Assembly: GCA_021797795.1 (NCBI GenBank)
Contig: JAJZZB010000008.1
Span: 1-47,684, forward strand
Source of the DNA: Actinomycetes bacterium
Lineage (GTDB): Bacteria; Actinomycetota; Acidimicrobiia; Acidimicrobiales; Bog-793
Reading direction: 5' to 3'
DNA length: 47,684 nucleotides
In this document: positions 7,018 to 14,666 of the stretch, in pieces
How the letters are laid out: the number at the start of each line of letters is the position of its first letter
Numbering within the stretch: position 1 is the stretch's first letter
The notes under the pieces: model-generated
Database searches by the model: none
Seen by the model: the letters and a program-made list of their open reading frames with translations, nothing else
Told to the model about the DNA's origin: nothing
Translations under genes and position numbers: made by a program

Positions 7018-7944
7018 GTGGCCCCTCTGGCGCCCACCCGAGCCGAGGGGCGGGAGGTCGCTGACGCCGTCGTCGCATGGTGGGTCTCCTCGGCGGTGCG
7101 GCGCGAGCGCGACCGCCTCGCCTGGCGGGTGCGGCGCGAGCCGTGGCGGGTCCTCGTCTCCGAGGTGATGCTCGCCCAGACCCAGCTCGGCCGGGTGGAG
7201 GCGCACTTCGAGCCCTTCCTCGCCCGCTTCCCGAGCCCGTCGGCCCTGGCGTCGGCTCGCCTCGCCGAGGTGCTTTCCTGCTGGTCGGGGCTCGGGTACC
7301 CGCGCCGCGCCGTCGCCCTCCGCAGGGCGGCGTCGGTCCTCGTCGATGAGCACGCCGGGCAGGTCCCTTGCTCCTACCGCGAGCTGCGGGCGCTGGCGGG
7401 AGTGGGCGACTACACCGCCCGCGCCGTCATGGCCTTCGCCTTCGACGCCCCTGTCATGCCCGTCGACACCAACGTCGCCCGCGTGCTCGCGAGAGCGGTC
7501 GCCGGCCGGCCTCTCGGGCGAGGCCGGAGCCAGGAGGTGGCCGACTCGCTCGTCGACGGTGCCCGGCGGGGACGACGGCGGGCACAGGCCGTCATGGATC
7601 TCGGCGCCACGCTGTGCCGCCCGTCGCCCTCCTGCGACCGCTGCCCGCTGGCGCCGGCGAGCGGCCGGCCGGCCTGCGCCTGGCGGGCCGGGGGCGTGGG
7701 GGCGGACCCTGCCGAGGGCACCTTCGGATCGTCCCGTCGCCAGTCACCCTTCGAGGGCTCCGACCGCCAGGGCCGCGGACGCCTGCTCAGGGCTGCGGCC
7801 GCCCGGCCCGTCGCGCCGGCCGAGCTCGCCGTGGCGGCGGGCTGGCCCGGCGACCCGGCCCGGGCGGAGAGGGTGGCGCGGACGCTCGTCGCCGACGGCC
7901 TGCTCGAAGGCCAGCCGGAGGGCGGCTACCGGCTGCCTCGTTGA
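7018..7944 (+). CDS. mutY: A/G-specific adenine DNA glycosylase MutY
   Basis: The 308-residue protein removes adenine opposite 8-oxoguanine. Visible features are the catalytic Glu in SEVMLAQTQ (E49), the helix-hairpin-helix LAGVGDYTA (about 126-134), the catalytic Asp in PVDTNVARV (D149), and four cysteines C200, C206, C209 and C220 for the 4Fe-4S cluster. The Cys spacing (X5, X2, X10) differs from the classical X6, X2, X5. There is no NUDIX-like C-terminal domain; instead a short tail with FEGSDRQGRGRLL, as in other actinobacterial MutY proteins. The GTG at 7018 lies 8 bases after the MaoC gene, so the two are probably co-transcribed. Confidence 0.88.
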   Translation: MAPLAPTRAEGREVADAVVAWWVSSAVRRERDRLAWRVRREPWRVLVSEVMLAQTQLGRVEAHFEPFLARFPSPSALASARLAEVLSCWSGLGYPRRAVALRRAASVLVDEHAGQVPCSYRELRALAGVGDYTARAVMAFAFDAPVMPVDTNVARVLARAVAGRPLGRGRSQEVADSLVDGARRGRRRAQAVMDLGATLCRPSPSCDRCPLAPASGRPACAWRAGGVGADPAEGTFGSSRRQSPFEGSDRQGRGRLLRAAAARPVAPAELAVAAGWPGDPARAERVARTLVADGLLEGQPEGGYRLPR

Positions 7945-7965
7945 GCCTCGAGTGCCGCGGTTCTG

Positions 7966-8751
7966 TCAGCGGCCGGCCAGGAGATTCTGCTCGAAGTGGG
8001 CGACCTTGGCCACGTCGACCTCGAGGTCGGAGAGGACGGGGAGGAGCCGCCTGGCGGCCAGCGCCAGCAGGGTGCCGACGACCGGCGCCGCCCAGTAGAG
8101 CCAGTAGCTGTGGGCGGTGAGCGAGATGACGTCGGGGCCGAGGCTGCGTGCCGGATTGGTGCTCGTGCCCGACCACGGTGCCTCGAGGAAGACCATGGCG
8201 CAGTAGAGGAAAGGAAAGAGAGCGGGTGTGTAGGGTCGCAGGCGTTTGTGCCCGACGAAGCTCAGCACGAGCAGGATGAGGACGAAGGTGGTGGCGCACT
8301 CGCCGAGGAAGGCGAGCCCGTCGCCGGCCGGGCCGGGAGCGGTGGCGCCGTAGGCGACGCTCCGTCCCATCCCTCCCCAGGCGAGGAGCGGGACGGACCC
8401 GGCGATCGCTCCGACGAGCTGGCTCGCCACGAACGCCATGAGCGCCCGTGTGGGTAGCGCCCCCTCCAGCCAGAACGCGAGGCTCACGACCGGATTGATG
8501 TGGGCCCCGCTCACCCGCCCGACCGGCGAGAGCGCCACCGCCATCCCGGTGGCGCCGAAGAGGCCCCCGGTGAGCGCCCGGCGGGCACCGACCGACGGCA
8601 GGATGCTGACGAGCGGGCTCCCGCGGCCCTCGTCGAAGATGACGATCGAGAGCCCGACGGCGACGAGCGCAGCGGTCCCCACAGCTTCGGAGAGGCACAT
8701 GGCGGCGAGATTGCGCCTGCTCGGCGGGCGAGGTGGACTCATGGCCTCCAT
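7966..8751 (-). CDS. Aquaporin / MIP-family channel
   Basis: The protein of about 261 residues has six hydrophobic helices and both half-helix signatures: SGAHINPVVSL (first, NPV instead of the usual NPA) and GTSTNPARSLGPD (second, canonical NPA with the selectivity-filter Arg). It should conduct water or small neutral solutes across the membrane. Two start codons are possible, 8751 (MEAM) and 8742; GGAGG lies only two bases before the second, so neither is certain. The tail ends in a short cytoplasmic segment. It is convergent with mutY, with only 21 bases between the genes. Confidence 0.85.
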   Translation of the reverse strand: MEAMSPPRPPSRRNLAAMCLSEAVGTAALVAVGLSIVIFDEGRGSPLVSILPSVGARRALTGGLFGATGMAVALSPVGRVSGAHINPVVSLAFWLEGALPTRALMAFVASQLVGAIAGSVPLLAWGGMGRSVAYGATAPGPAGDGLAFLGECATTFVLILLVLSFVGHKRLRPYTPALFPFLYCAMVFLEAPWSGTSTNPARSLGPDVISLTAHSYWLYWAAPVVGTLLALAARRLLPVLSDLEVDVAKVAHFEQNLLAGR

Positions 8752-8854
8752 CTTCGCCCGGGCAGCCGGGCGGACCGGCCGCCGGAGGCACACTTCGACT
8801 CTGCCCCTTGCCCTTGGGGGAGCCCGACATTACGCTCCGCCGGAGAGGGGGGAC

Positions 8855-8872
8855 CCCGGGAGCGATCCCGGG
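8855..8872. repeat. 7-bp stem with GCGA tetraloop
   Basis: CCCGGGA (8855-8861) and TCCCGGG (8866-8872) enclose GCGA, a GNRA-type loop on the plus-strand RNA. It lies in the 205-base space between the DUF4097 stop and the aquaporin start. Confidence 0.4.
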
Positions 8873-8916
8873 CTGCCAGGCAGGGACGAGCGGTGGTCTC
8901 CCCGAGAACGCCCTCT

Positions 8917-8944
8917 CGGCCACAGCCCTCTGGGGCTGTGGCCG
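8917..8944 (-). terminator. 12-bp hairpin downstream of the DUF4097 gene
   Basis: CGGCCACAGCCC (8917-8928) pairs perfectly with GGGCTGTGGCCG (8933-8944) around a 4-base loop, starting 12 bases after the DUF4097 stop. GGCTGTGGCCG occurs again at 8960-8970, inside the gene end, so two alternative hairpins are possible. There is no U-tract. Confidence 0.5.
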
Positions 8945-8956
8945 GCCCTGCACGCC

Positions 8957-9757
8957 TCAGGCTGTGGCCGAGGCGATGGTGACGTCCCCGCTGACACTGC
9001 GACAGGCGATCCGCAGGGCAGCCGACTCGGGTGCGGTCTCGCTCATGGGCAGGTCGCAGCGCAGCTCGCCCGAGACGGTGGTGACGTCGAGGTGCGCGGC
9101 GGCTCCGGCTGCCACGCCGATTCGGATGTCGCCGGAGGCGGTGTCGAACGTGACGTCCCCGGCGGAGACAGAGCCGAGCTCGAGGTCTCCAGAGGCGCTC
9201 TTCATCCGGACCGACGACCCGGCGTCCTCGATGGCGACGTCGCCCGAGGCGACCTTCACGTCGACGGGGCCGGAGACCCGCCGCACGCTCACGTCGGCGC
9301 TCGCCCCCTTCACCCCCAGGCTGCCGGCGGACTCGCAGCGCAGGTCGCCGCTCGCCGAGACGAGCTCGACGGCGCCGTCGACCCGGCCGAGGGTGACGTC
9401 GGCACTGGCCACGTTGGCCGTGAAGTCGGCGAGCGCGAGCGTGCAGGTGACGTCCGCCGATGCCGTCGTCACCGAGAGCGAGGCGCCTTCGGGCATGGCG
9501 ATGCGACAGCTGACCTCGAGGTCCCGGGAGAACAGCCGCGCCCGGCGGCCGCGCTGGCCCACCCGGACCTGCAGGCGGTCGCCGTGGAGCGACACCTCGG
9601 CGGACTCGATCGCCTCGATCGAGCGCGTCGAGCCCGGATGGGTCGCCTCGAGCTCGACGGTGACCTCGCCGGCGGCGCTCGGCGAGACCTCGATGCTGCC
9701 GCAGGGCACCTCGACCTCGGCCCGCACAGACCCTGCGGCGGTGAACGACCACTCCAT
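8957..9757 (-). CDS. DUF4097-type beta-strand repeat protein
   Basis: The 266-residue protein has no signal peptide or membrane segment. After a beta-rich N-terminal third it carries imperfect repeats of about 18-22 residues built on SADV or SGDV/SGDL (ASADVTLGRVDG, ASGDVAIEDAG, SASGDLELGSVS), as in DUF4097 proteins that form a right-handed beta-helix. Its role is unknown. The start at 9757 is set by AGAGGAGCAGGAG just before the ATG. It lies 40 bases downstream of the ribbon-helix-helix gene on the same strand, so the two form an operon. Confidence 0.75.
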   Translation of the reverse strand: MEWSFTAAGSVRAEVEVPCGSIEVSPSAAGEVTVELEATHPGSTRSIEAIESAEVSLHGDRLQVRVGQRGRRARLFSRDLEVSCRIAMPEGASLSVTTASADVTCTLALADFTANVASADVTLGRVDGAVELVSASGDLRCESAGSLGVKGASADVSVRRVSGPVDVKVASGDVAIEDAGSSVRMKSASGDLELGSVSAGDVTFDTASGDIRIGVAAGAAAHLDVTTVSGELRCDLPMSETAPESAALRIACRSVSGDVTIASATA

Positions 9758-9797
9758 CTCCTGCTCCTCTCTCACGACTGACGTTCGGGAACCCGGC

Positions 9798-10289
9798 TCA
9801 GCCCTGGACGTAGCCGGTGATCCGGCGCGGCAGGCGCCGCCCCGGGGGCGTCGGGATCGCCGGGGCTGACAGCTGGTGCCCGAGGGCGGCGACGATCCAG
9901 GCGTTGATCGAGGAGCCGCCACGCGCCGCCGCCTCCTCGACGCGCGCCTTCAACCCCTCGGGCAGGCGAACCGTGAGCCTGGTCAGCTCCTCCTCGCCGT
10001 AGCTGGCTCCGGTCTCGGCCGTCTCCGAGCCGGGCCGTGGCGGCTCGGGCGCGCCGACGAGGCTCACGACGGGGTCGCGACCCTCGAGGCGGACTTCGAC
10101 CCGCGCTCCTGGCGCCGAGGCGCTCAGCTCGGACGCGAGAGCCTGGACGGCGTCGAGCAGATGGAGGCGGAGCGCCGGCTCGACGGCGGCGACGAGGATC
10201 TCCGCCACGCGGCTCGACTCCTCGCCGCCGACGGCGGCGGCCCGGCGGAGATCCTCGGAGATGCCATCCGCGATCGGTGACAGCTGCAT
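9798..10289 (-). CDS. Ribbon-helix-helix (HicB/Arc-like) DNA-binding protein, probable autoregulator
   Basis: The 163-residue protein has a C-terminal segment LTRLTVRLPEGLKARVEEAA followed by GGSSINAWIVAALGHQL (about 105-143), a classic ribbon-helix-helix: a beta-strand for DNA contact, then two helices. The first 95 residues form an unknown, Ala/Glu-rich domain and may sense a signal or partner. A perfect 8-bp inverted repeat overlaps its start codon and its own -10, so it probably represses itself and the downstream DUF4097 gene. Pairing of such a regulator with DUF4097 resembles gene pairs annotated as HicB antitoxin plus DUF4097, but no HicA toxin is present. Confidence 0.7.
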   Translation of the reverse strand: MQLSPIADGISEDLRRAAAVGGEESSRVAEILVAAVEPALRLHLLDAVQALASELSASAPGARVEVRLEGRDPVVSLVGAPEPPRPGSETAETGASYGEEELTRLTVRLPEGLKARVEEAAARGGSSINAWIVAALGHQLSAPAIPTPPGRRLPRRITGYVQG

Positions 10290-10307
10290 GATGTCACTAT
10301 GACATCA
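10289..10307. promoter_or_regulatory. Operator: perfect 8-bp inverted repeat over -10 and start codon
   Basis: TGATGTCA (10289-10296), CTA, TGACATCA (10300-10307). The site overlaps the minus-strand -10 and ends on the first base of the ATG, so a bound protein would block the promoter. A related palindrome TGACGTCA lies at 10335-10342. Confidence 0.65.
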
Positions 10308-10324
10308 CAAACGCTGTCAGTCAA
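10296..10324 (-). promoter_or_regulatory. Promoter of the RHH-DUF4097 pair (TTGACT / CATAGT)
   Basis: On the minus strand TTGACT (10324-10319) and CATAGT (10301-10296) are separated by exactly 17 bases. The ATG follows 6 bases after the -10, so the mRNA should be leaderless. The -35 overlaps the stop codon region of the upstream hydrolase gene. This is the only start in the window with a good -35. Confidence 0.7.
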
Positions 10325-11241
10325 GCGTCCGATGTGACGTCATTGCCGGTGACCCAGCCGAGGATGCGCCGGCCGACATCTGCGGGTCGCTCGAGGTGGA
10401 GGAAGTGGCCGGCGTCCTCGAGAGTCGCCACACGGGACCCTGCGGGCAGCAGCGCCTGGATGGTGGCGGCGACGTCCGGCCGTTCGACGACCTCGGCTCC
10501 GACACAGCCGTCCCGCCTCCCGTGGAGATAGAGCGTGGGCTGGGGGACCGGGCCGAGCACCGCCGAGGCTGCCGGGGCGAGCTCCGCCGGGACGGCCGCG
10601 GGGTCGAACATCGCCCGGTAGTAGCCGAGCGCGGCCGACAGGCGGCCCGGAGCCGCGAGGGCGGCTCTCACGTGGACGAGGTCCTCTCGCGGGTCGTAGC
10701 CGGGTGACCACTCGCGCCAGAGGCGTTCGACGAAGGCCATGTCGTCGGCCTCGAGGACGGCCTCGGCGAGGGGTGTCTGGAAGAAGAAGAAGTAGAACGA
10801 GCGTCTCAGCTGGTCGAAGTCGCCCAGGCCCTGTACGAAGGCGACCGGGGGCGGGACGGCCAGACCGACGAGCCGGGAGAAGCGGTCCGGCGCGAGGGCA
10901 CCGGCGCCATAGGCGATGGCGGCACCCCAGTCGTGGCCGACGAGGGCGGCATCGGGCCCTCCCCCGAGCCGCTCGTGCAGCCTGACGACGTCGTCGGCGA
11001 GCACCGCCAGCGGGTAGCGGCCGTCGGGGGAGGGCGAGGACGGTCCGTAGCCCCTCAGGTAGGGCGCGACGCCGCGCAGTCCGGCTCGGGCGAGATCGGC
11101 CAGCAGATGCCGCCAGGTCCAGGGCGTGTCGGGGAAGCCGTGGAGGCAGAGCACGAGGGGACCGTCGGCAGGACCGCTCTCGAGGATCCCGAAGGTCATC
11201 TCGCCGATCTGGACCGTGTCTACGCGGATCCCAGCCGTCAC
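10321..11241 (-). CDS. Alpha/beta hydrolase, epoxide-hydrolase-like
   Basis: The 306-residue cytoplasmic protein has the alpha/beta hydrolase core: HGFPDTPWTW (oxyanion HG motif, about 34-43), LVGHDWGAAIAYG (nucleophile elbow with Asp, about 100-112), a lid region, and LEDAGHFLHLERP with the catalytic His near the C-terminus. An Asp in the elbow (GHDWG) is the hallmark of epoxide hydrolases and haloalkane dehalogenases. HGFPD and the lid resemble epoxide hydrolases more. GTG at 11241 has no Shine-Dalgarno; a -10-like CAGGAT lies 6 bases upstream. Its stop is only 31 bases from the downstream RHH gene, which has its own promoter. Confidence 0.82.
   Translation of the reverse strand: MTAGIRVDTVQIGEMTFGILESGPADGPLVLCLHGFPDTPWTWRHLLADLARAGLRGVAPYLRGYGPSSPSPDGRYPLAVLADDVVRLHERLGGGPDAALVGHDWGAAIAYGAGALAPDRFSRLVGLAVPPPVAFVQGLGDFDQLRRSFYFFFFQTPLAEAVLEADDMAFVERLWREWSPGYDPREDLVHVRAALAAPGRLSAALGYYRAMFDPAAVPAELAPAASAVLGPVPQPTLYLHGRRDGCVGAEVVERPDVAATIQALLPAGSRVATLEDAGHFLHLERPADVGRRILGWVTGNDVTSDA
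10335..10342. promoter_or_regulatory. Possible second operator TGACGTCA
   Basis: This perfect 8-bp palindrome uses the same TGA..TCA half-site edges as the operator at 10289-10307, 27 bases away, just upstream of the -35. It lies in the last codons of the hydrolase gene. Confidence 0.3.
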
Positions 11242-11247
11242 CGCACC

Positions 11248-11253
11248 ATCCTG
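11248..11253 (-). promoter_or_regulatory. Possible -10 (CAGGAT) of the hydrolase gene
   Basis: CAGGAT ends 6 bases before the GTG start at 11241. There is no -35 match. Confidence 0.3.
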
Positions 11254-11382
11254 ACGGCTTCCGGCAGCGAGGAGCGGGCGCTCGGGGGTGCCGGTCGCGC
11301 GCGCGACCCGTCACGGAGCCGCTTGAATGGGATCTGTGGCTGTGCGCACGCCGGTGGTGTCTCGCGTGAAGGGCGCGCTCGG

Positions 11383-12405
11383 ATGACCGCTCTCGTCCTG
11401 CTCGGTCTCGTCGCGGTCGTCCTCATCGCGATGGCGTGGTCCCGCGTCGGCCTCGCCCGCTCGGAGCGCCGCTCGATGCGCAGCTACCAGCGCAGCCTGA
11501 ACGTCCTCGGTGACGTCACCCGACGGAGCGAGGCGCCCGCCAGGGTGCGGCCGGTCCCGCCCGATCAACGCCAGCACGGGCATCTCGGTTCCGAGAGCCC
11601 GGCCCCCCTCCCCCCGGGGGGACCGCAGGCACCGGTGACTCCCGCCAGAGGACAGCCTGCCGTCTCGCCCTTTTCCCGGGTCCCGGCCGCTGACGGCGAG
11701 GCGGCCGGGCCGGTCCCCAAGCCGCGCCTCGTCGACGTGCCGGTGCACTTCGAGGACGACAGCGCCAGGCCGCCGGGCTCGGGGGACACGACTGTCGTTC
11801 CCGCTGTGGCGGGTCGCCGGGCATCCGAGCGGGTCCTGAGGCGCCGCCCGGTCCGCTCGCCCTCGACGCCGGTCGTCCAGGGCGGACGGACGATCGCCTG
11901 GGGCCGCCTCGGAGGCGTGGCGGCCGCCGCCCTCGCCCTGGCCGCCCTCGCCCTCGGCGGGGCGCGCCTGCTGGCCTTCCACCACCACCTCCATGCAGCG
12001 GGACACCAGCACGCGCCGGTGACACACCCGTCGCCGCCGTCGTCGACCTCCGCACCGAGCAGGACCTCGACCACGACGACGCCGACCGCCCTCGTGCCCG
12101 TGTCGACCTCTTCCACCGACGTCGCCTTCGTCGCCCCGAAGGGCTCCTACACCCTCGACATGGCCGACAGCGGCGGCCTGTGCTGGGTGGGGATCCAGCA
12201 GACGAGCGGCGGGCCCTACATCTGGCAGGACACCCTCGGCGCCGGCCAGACGACGAGCTACCGGGCTTCTGGACCACTCGTCATCCGGATCGGGGCGCCG
12301 AGGTTCCTCGGGGTGAGGGTGAACGGGGTCCCCGTCCGCCTACCGGGCTTCGCCCAGCCTTACGACGTGACCTTCAACCCCTCCTCGCCTCCGTCGTCAG
12401 CCTGA
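11383..12405 (+). CDS. Two-helix membrane protein with C-terminal DUF4115 (RodZ-C-like) domain
   Basis: The 340-residue protein starts with a hydrophobic helix (TALVLLGLVAVVLIAMAW). A long Pro/Arg-rich disordered stretch follows, then a second helix (about 177-200), a His/Ser/Thr/Pro-rich linker, and a C-terminal beta domain of about 85 residues: CWVGIQQTSG, GQTTSYRASGPLVIRIGAP, GVRVNGVPV. The last domain matches the periplasmic beta-domain of RodZ-like proteins (DUF4115), but there is no N-terminal helix-turn-helix. It may act in the envelope. The ATG at 11383 overlaps the stop of a short upstream frame (ATGA). The last 46 bases are antisense to the oligopeptidase gene end. Confidence 0.65.
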   Translation: MTALVLLGLVAVVLIAMAWSRVGLARSERRSMRSYQRSLNVLGDVTRRSEAPARVRPVPPDQRQHGHLGSESPAPLPPGGPQAPVTPARGQPAVSPFSRVPAADGEAAGPVPKPRLVDVPVHFEDDSARPPGSGDTTVVPAVAGRRASERVLRRRPVRSPSTPVVQGGRTIAWGRLGGVAAAALALAALALGGARLLAFHHHLHAAGHQHAPVTHPSPPSSTSAPSRTSTTTTPTALVPVSTSSTDVAFVAPKGSYTLDMADSGGLCWVGIQQTSGGPYIWQDTLGAGQTTSYRASGPLVIRIGAPRFLGVRVNGVPVRLPGFAQPYDVTFNPSSPPSSA

Positions 12406-14516
12406 ACCCCGCCGGCGCCGATGGCGTCGAGGATGAAGGCGAAGACGAGTGCCAGCTTCCGCCAGGCGTTGTAGCGTCCCGACGGTCCGAAGTGGCCGGC
12501 TGACAGCTCCACCAGCAGGAGGATGTCGCCCGCCCTGTCCGGGTTCGCCGCCCGCAGCTTCTGGACCCACTTCACCGGTTCGAAGTAGGCGACGCGGGGA
12601 TCGCTCATGCCGGAGGTGACGAGGACCCTCGGGTACGGCCCGCTGCGGACGTTGTCGTAGGGCGAGTACGCCTTGATCCAGTGGTAGGCCGCCGGGTCCC
12701 GGATCGGGTCACCCCACTCCTCCCACTCGCCGACGGTGAGGGGGAGCGAGGCGTCGAGAATCGTCGAGAGGGCGTCCACGAAGGGGACCTCGGCGACGAC
12801 GGCCCCGAAGGCCTCCGGGGCGAGGTTGAGCGACGCCCCGACGAGCAGGCCGCCGGCGCTCCGCCCGAGGGCGGCCAGCTGTGCCGGCGTCGTCCATCCC
12901 TCCTCGACGAGATAGCGGGCCACCGCCACGAAGTCCTCGAAGCTGTGGTGCTTGTGCTCGAGCCGACCGTCGAGGTACCAGTGACGCCCGAGCTCTTCGC
13001 CGCCCCTCACGTGCGCGATGACGTAGGTGACGCCCCGGTCGAGCAACGGGGTGATCGGCTGGCGGGTGGCGAAGGCGGGATCGGAGCTCGCCCCGTAGGC
13101 GCCGTAGCCGTAGAGCAGCACCGGAGCGGGGCCCGGCGCCCGGTCGAGGCGCCAGGCGAGCGTGAGAGGGACCTCGGTCCCGTCGGCCGAGGTCGCCCAG
13201 CGGCGCTCGGTCCGGTAGCGGTCTGGGTCGTACCCGCCCGGCACCGGCTGGCGCCAGAGCAGCTCGCTCGACCCGGTGGCGAGGTCGAGCTCGTAGAGCC
13301 GGCGCGGCTGGACGAGCGTGGTGGTCTGGTAGCGGACCACCCCCGTGTCGAACTCGAGGTTCTCGGCGAGCGCCACCGTGCCGGCAGGCGGCGCCTCGAT
13401 GAGCCGGCCCTCGCCCCCGCCGAGCGGCAGGATCCGGACCGACGTGGCGGCGTGTCCCCGCTCCTCGACGAGGGCGTGTCCCTCGACGACGTCGAGCGCC
13501 TCGAGGCGGACGTCGCTCCGCTCCTCGAGGAGGACCTCCCACTGCCCGCGACCGGGCGCCGACAACGGCGTCCGGAACAGGGCGAAGTTCTCCGCCCCGT
13601 CGTTCGAGAGCACGAGCAGCTCTCCGTGGTGGTGCTCGAGCGAGTAGAGGACGCCCTGGCGGCGGGGGGCGACGACCGCCGGCTGGCCGTCCGGCCTCGC
13701 CGCCTCGAGGGTGTGGCATTCGCTCGTCTCGTTGCTCACCACCTGGATGACGATGAGCTCCCCGTCCTTGGTGGTGCCGAGACCGACGCTGAAGCGCTCG
13801 TCGGGCTCCTCGAAGACCTTCACGTCCTCGTTCGCCGGGCTGGCGAGGCGGTGGCGCCAGACCTGGAACGGCCGCATGGCGGCGTCGGGTCGCGTGTAGA
13901 ACAGCGTGGCGTTGTCGGCCGAGAAGGCGAGGCCGTAGGAGGCGCCCTCGATGACGTCCTCGAGGTCCTCTCCCCGCGAGAGGTCCCGCAGTCGGACCGT
14001 GAGCACCTCGCCGCCGGTGGTGTCGCAGCTGTAGGCGAGGAGCCGCTGGTCCTGGCTGAGGGCCGCATCGCCGACCTCGAAGTACTCGTGACCCTCGGCG
14101 AGCTCGTTCTCGTCGAGCATGACGCTCTCGTGCTCGTCGGCCGGCACGTCGGTCGAGGCAGCCGGTGCCGGGGCGCCGCGAGGGCGCCGGCAGGAGATCG
14201 CGTGCTGCTTGCCGTCGACGGTCCGCACGTAGTACGCCCAGTCGCCCTTCGGTGCCGGGTAGGTGACGTCGGTGAGCTCGGTGCGGGCGAGGATCTCCTG
14301 GTAGACTTGCTCGACGAGGGGCTCGAGATGGGCCGTCGCCGCCTTGGCGTAGGCGTTCTCGGCCTCGATGAGCGGCAGGAGCGAAGGGTCGTCCCGGTCG
14401 CGGGTCCAGTACCAGTCGTCGACGCGCTCGTCGCCGTGGGCGCGCAGGGTGTGCGGCCGCCGTTCGGCGACGGGTGGGCGCGTCGGGTCTGCCGGCGGGG
14501 TGCTCTCAGGGGTCAC
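12360..14516 (-). CDS. Prolyl oligopeptidase family S9A protease (oligopeptidase B-like)
   Basis: The 718-residue protein has the S9A layout: an N-terminal RVDDWYWTRDRDDP segment, a seven-bladed propeller region in the middle, and a C-terminal alpha/beta hydrolase domain. Visible catalytic motifs are ALGRSAGGLLVGAS (nucleophile Ser near 551), TSGMSDPRVAYFEP (Asp near 640) and ELSAGHFGPSGR (His near 675). It cleaves short peptides, after basic residues if a true oligopeptidase B. No signal peptide is visible, so it is cytosolic. The GTG at 14516 gives the full family N-terminus, although GGAG abuts it directly. It is divergent from sufB. Confidence 0.88.
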   Translation of the reverse strand: MTPESTPPADPTRPPVAERRPHTLRAHGDERVDDWYWTRDRDDPSLLPLIEAENAYAKAATAHLEPLVEQVYQEILARTELTDVTYPAPKGDWAYYVRTVDGKQHAISCRRPRGAPAPAASTDVPADEHESVMLDENELAEGHEYFEVGDAALSQDQRLLAYSCDTTGGEVLTVRLRDLSRGEDLEDVIEGASYGLAFSADNATLFYTRPDAAMRPFQVWRHRLASPANEDVKVFEEPDERFSVGLGTTKDGELIVIQVVSNETSECHTLEAARPDGQPAVVAPRRQGVLYSLEHHHGELLVLSNDGAENFALFRTPLSAPGRGQWEVLLEERSDVRLEALDVVEGHALVEERGHAATSVRILPLGGGEGRLIEAPPAGTVALAENLEFDTGVVRYQTTTLVQPRRLYELDLATGSSELLWRQPVPGGYDPDRYRTERRWATSADGTEVPLTLAWRLDRAPGPAPVLLYGYGAYGASSDPAFATRQPITPLLDRGVTYVIAHVRGGEELGRHWYLDGRLEHKHHSFEDFVAVARYLVEEGWTTPAQLAALGRSAGGLLVGASLNLAPEAFGAVVAEVPFVDALSTILDASLPLTVGEWEEWGDPIRDPAAYHWIKAYSPYDNVRSGPYPRVLVTSGMSDPRVAYFEPVKWVQKLRAANPDRAGDILLLVELSAGHFGPSGRYNAWRKLALVFAFILDAIGAGGVQADDGGEEGLKVTS

Positions 14517-14599
14517 CTCCGCAGCTTGTCACGGATGGGCCGGCGTTCTCGGGAGGCGGGACCGGGTGGCTGGTGTGAGGGTGCCGGCCGACGAGTTGT

Positions 14600-14613
14600 T
14601 ACTATCTACGTAG
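14600..14613 (+). promoter_or_regulatory. Promoter of the sufB transcript: TACTAT -10 beside palindrome CTACGTAG
   Basis: TACTAT (14600-14605) is the best -10 match in the intergenic region and stands 7 bases before a GTG at 14613. The perfect palindrome CTACGTAG (14606-14613) covers the presumed transcription start and could bind a repressor. No SufR-type gene is present nearby. Confidence 0.55.
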
Positions 14614-14666
14614 TGAAAACCCGCCGCGCGCTGCGCCACCACGCAGCAGAGGGGACGATCTACTGA
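14613..14666 (+). CDS. Putative 17-residue leaderless leader peptide of sufB
   Basis: GTG at 14613, exactly 7 bases after the -10 TACTAT, opens a 17-codon frame encoding VKTRRALRHHAAEGTIY. Its TGA (14664-14666) shares one base with the sufB ATG (TGATG), so sufB translation could depend on ribosomes finishing this ORF. The peptide is basic and His-rich and contains no cysteine. A GAGGGG at 14649-14654 lies a long 11 bases before the sufB ATG. Translation is inferred from spacing; the frame itself could be chance. Confidence 0.45.
   Translation: MKTRRALRHHAAEGTIY

Noticed and set aside
9798-10289. A HicAB toxin-antitoxin system
   Set aside because: The RHH protein looks HicB-like only in its DNA-binding part; there is no HicA toxin or other small toxin frame beside it.
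12681-14666. A 661-codon frame antisense to the oligopeptidase
   Set aside because: A shadow of the oligopeptidase gene; only its last 18 codons coincide with the sufB leader ORF, which was kept separately.
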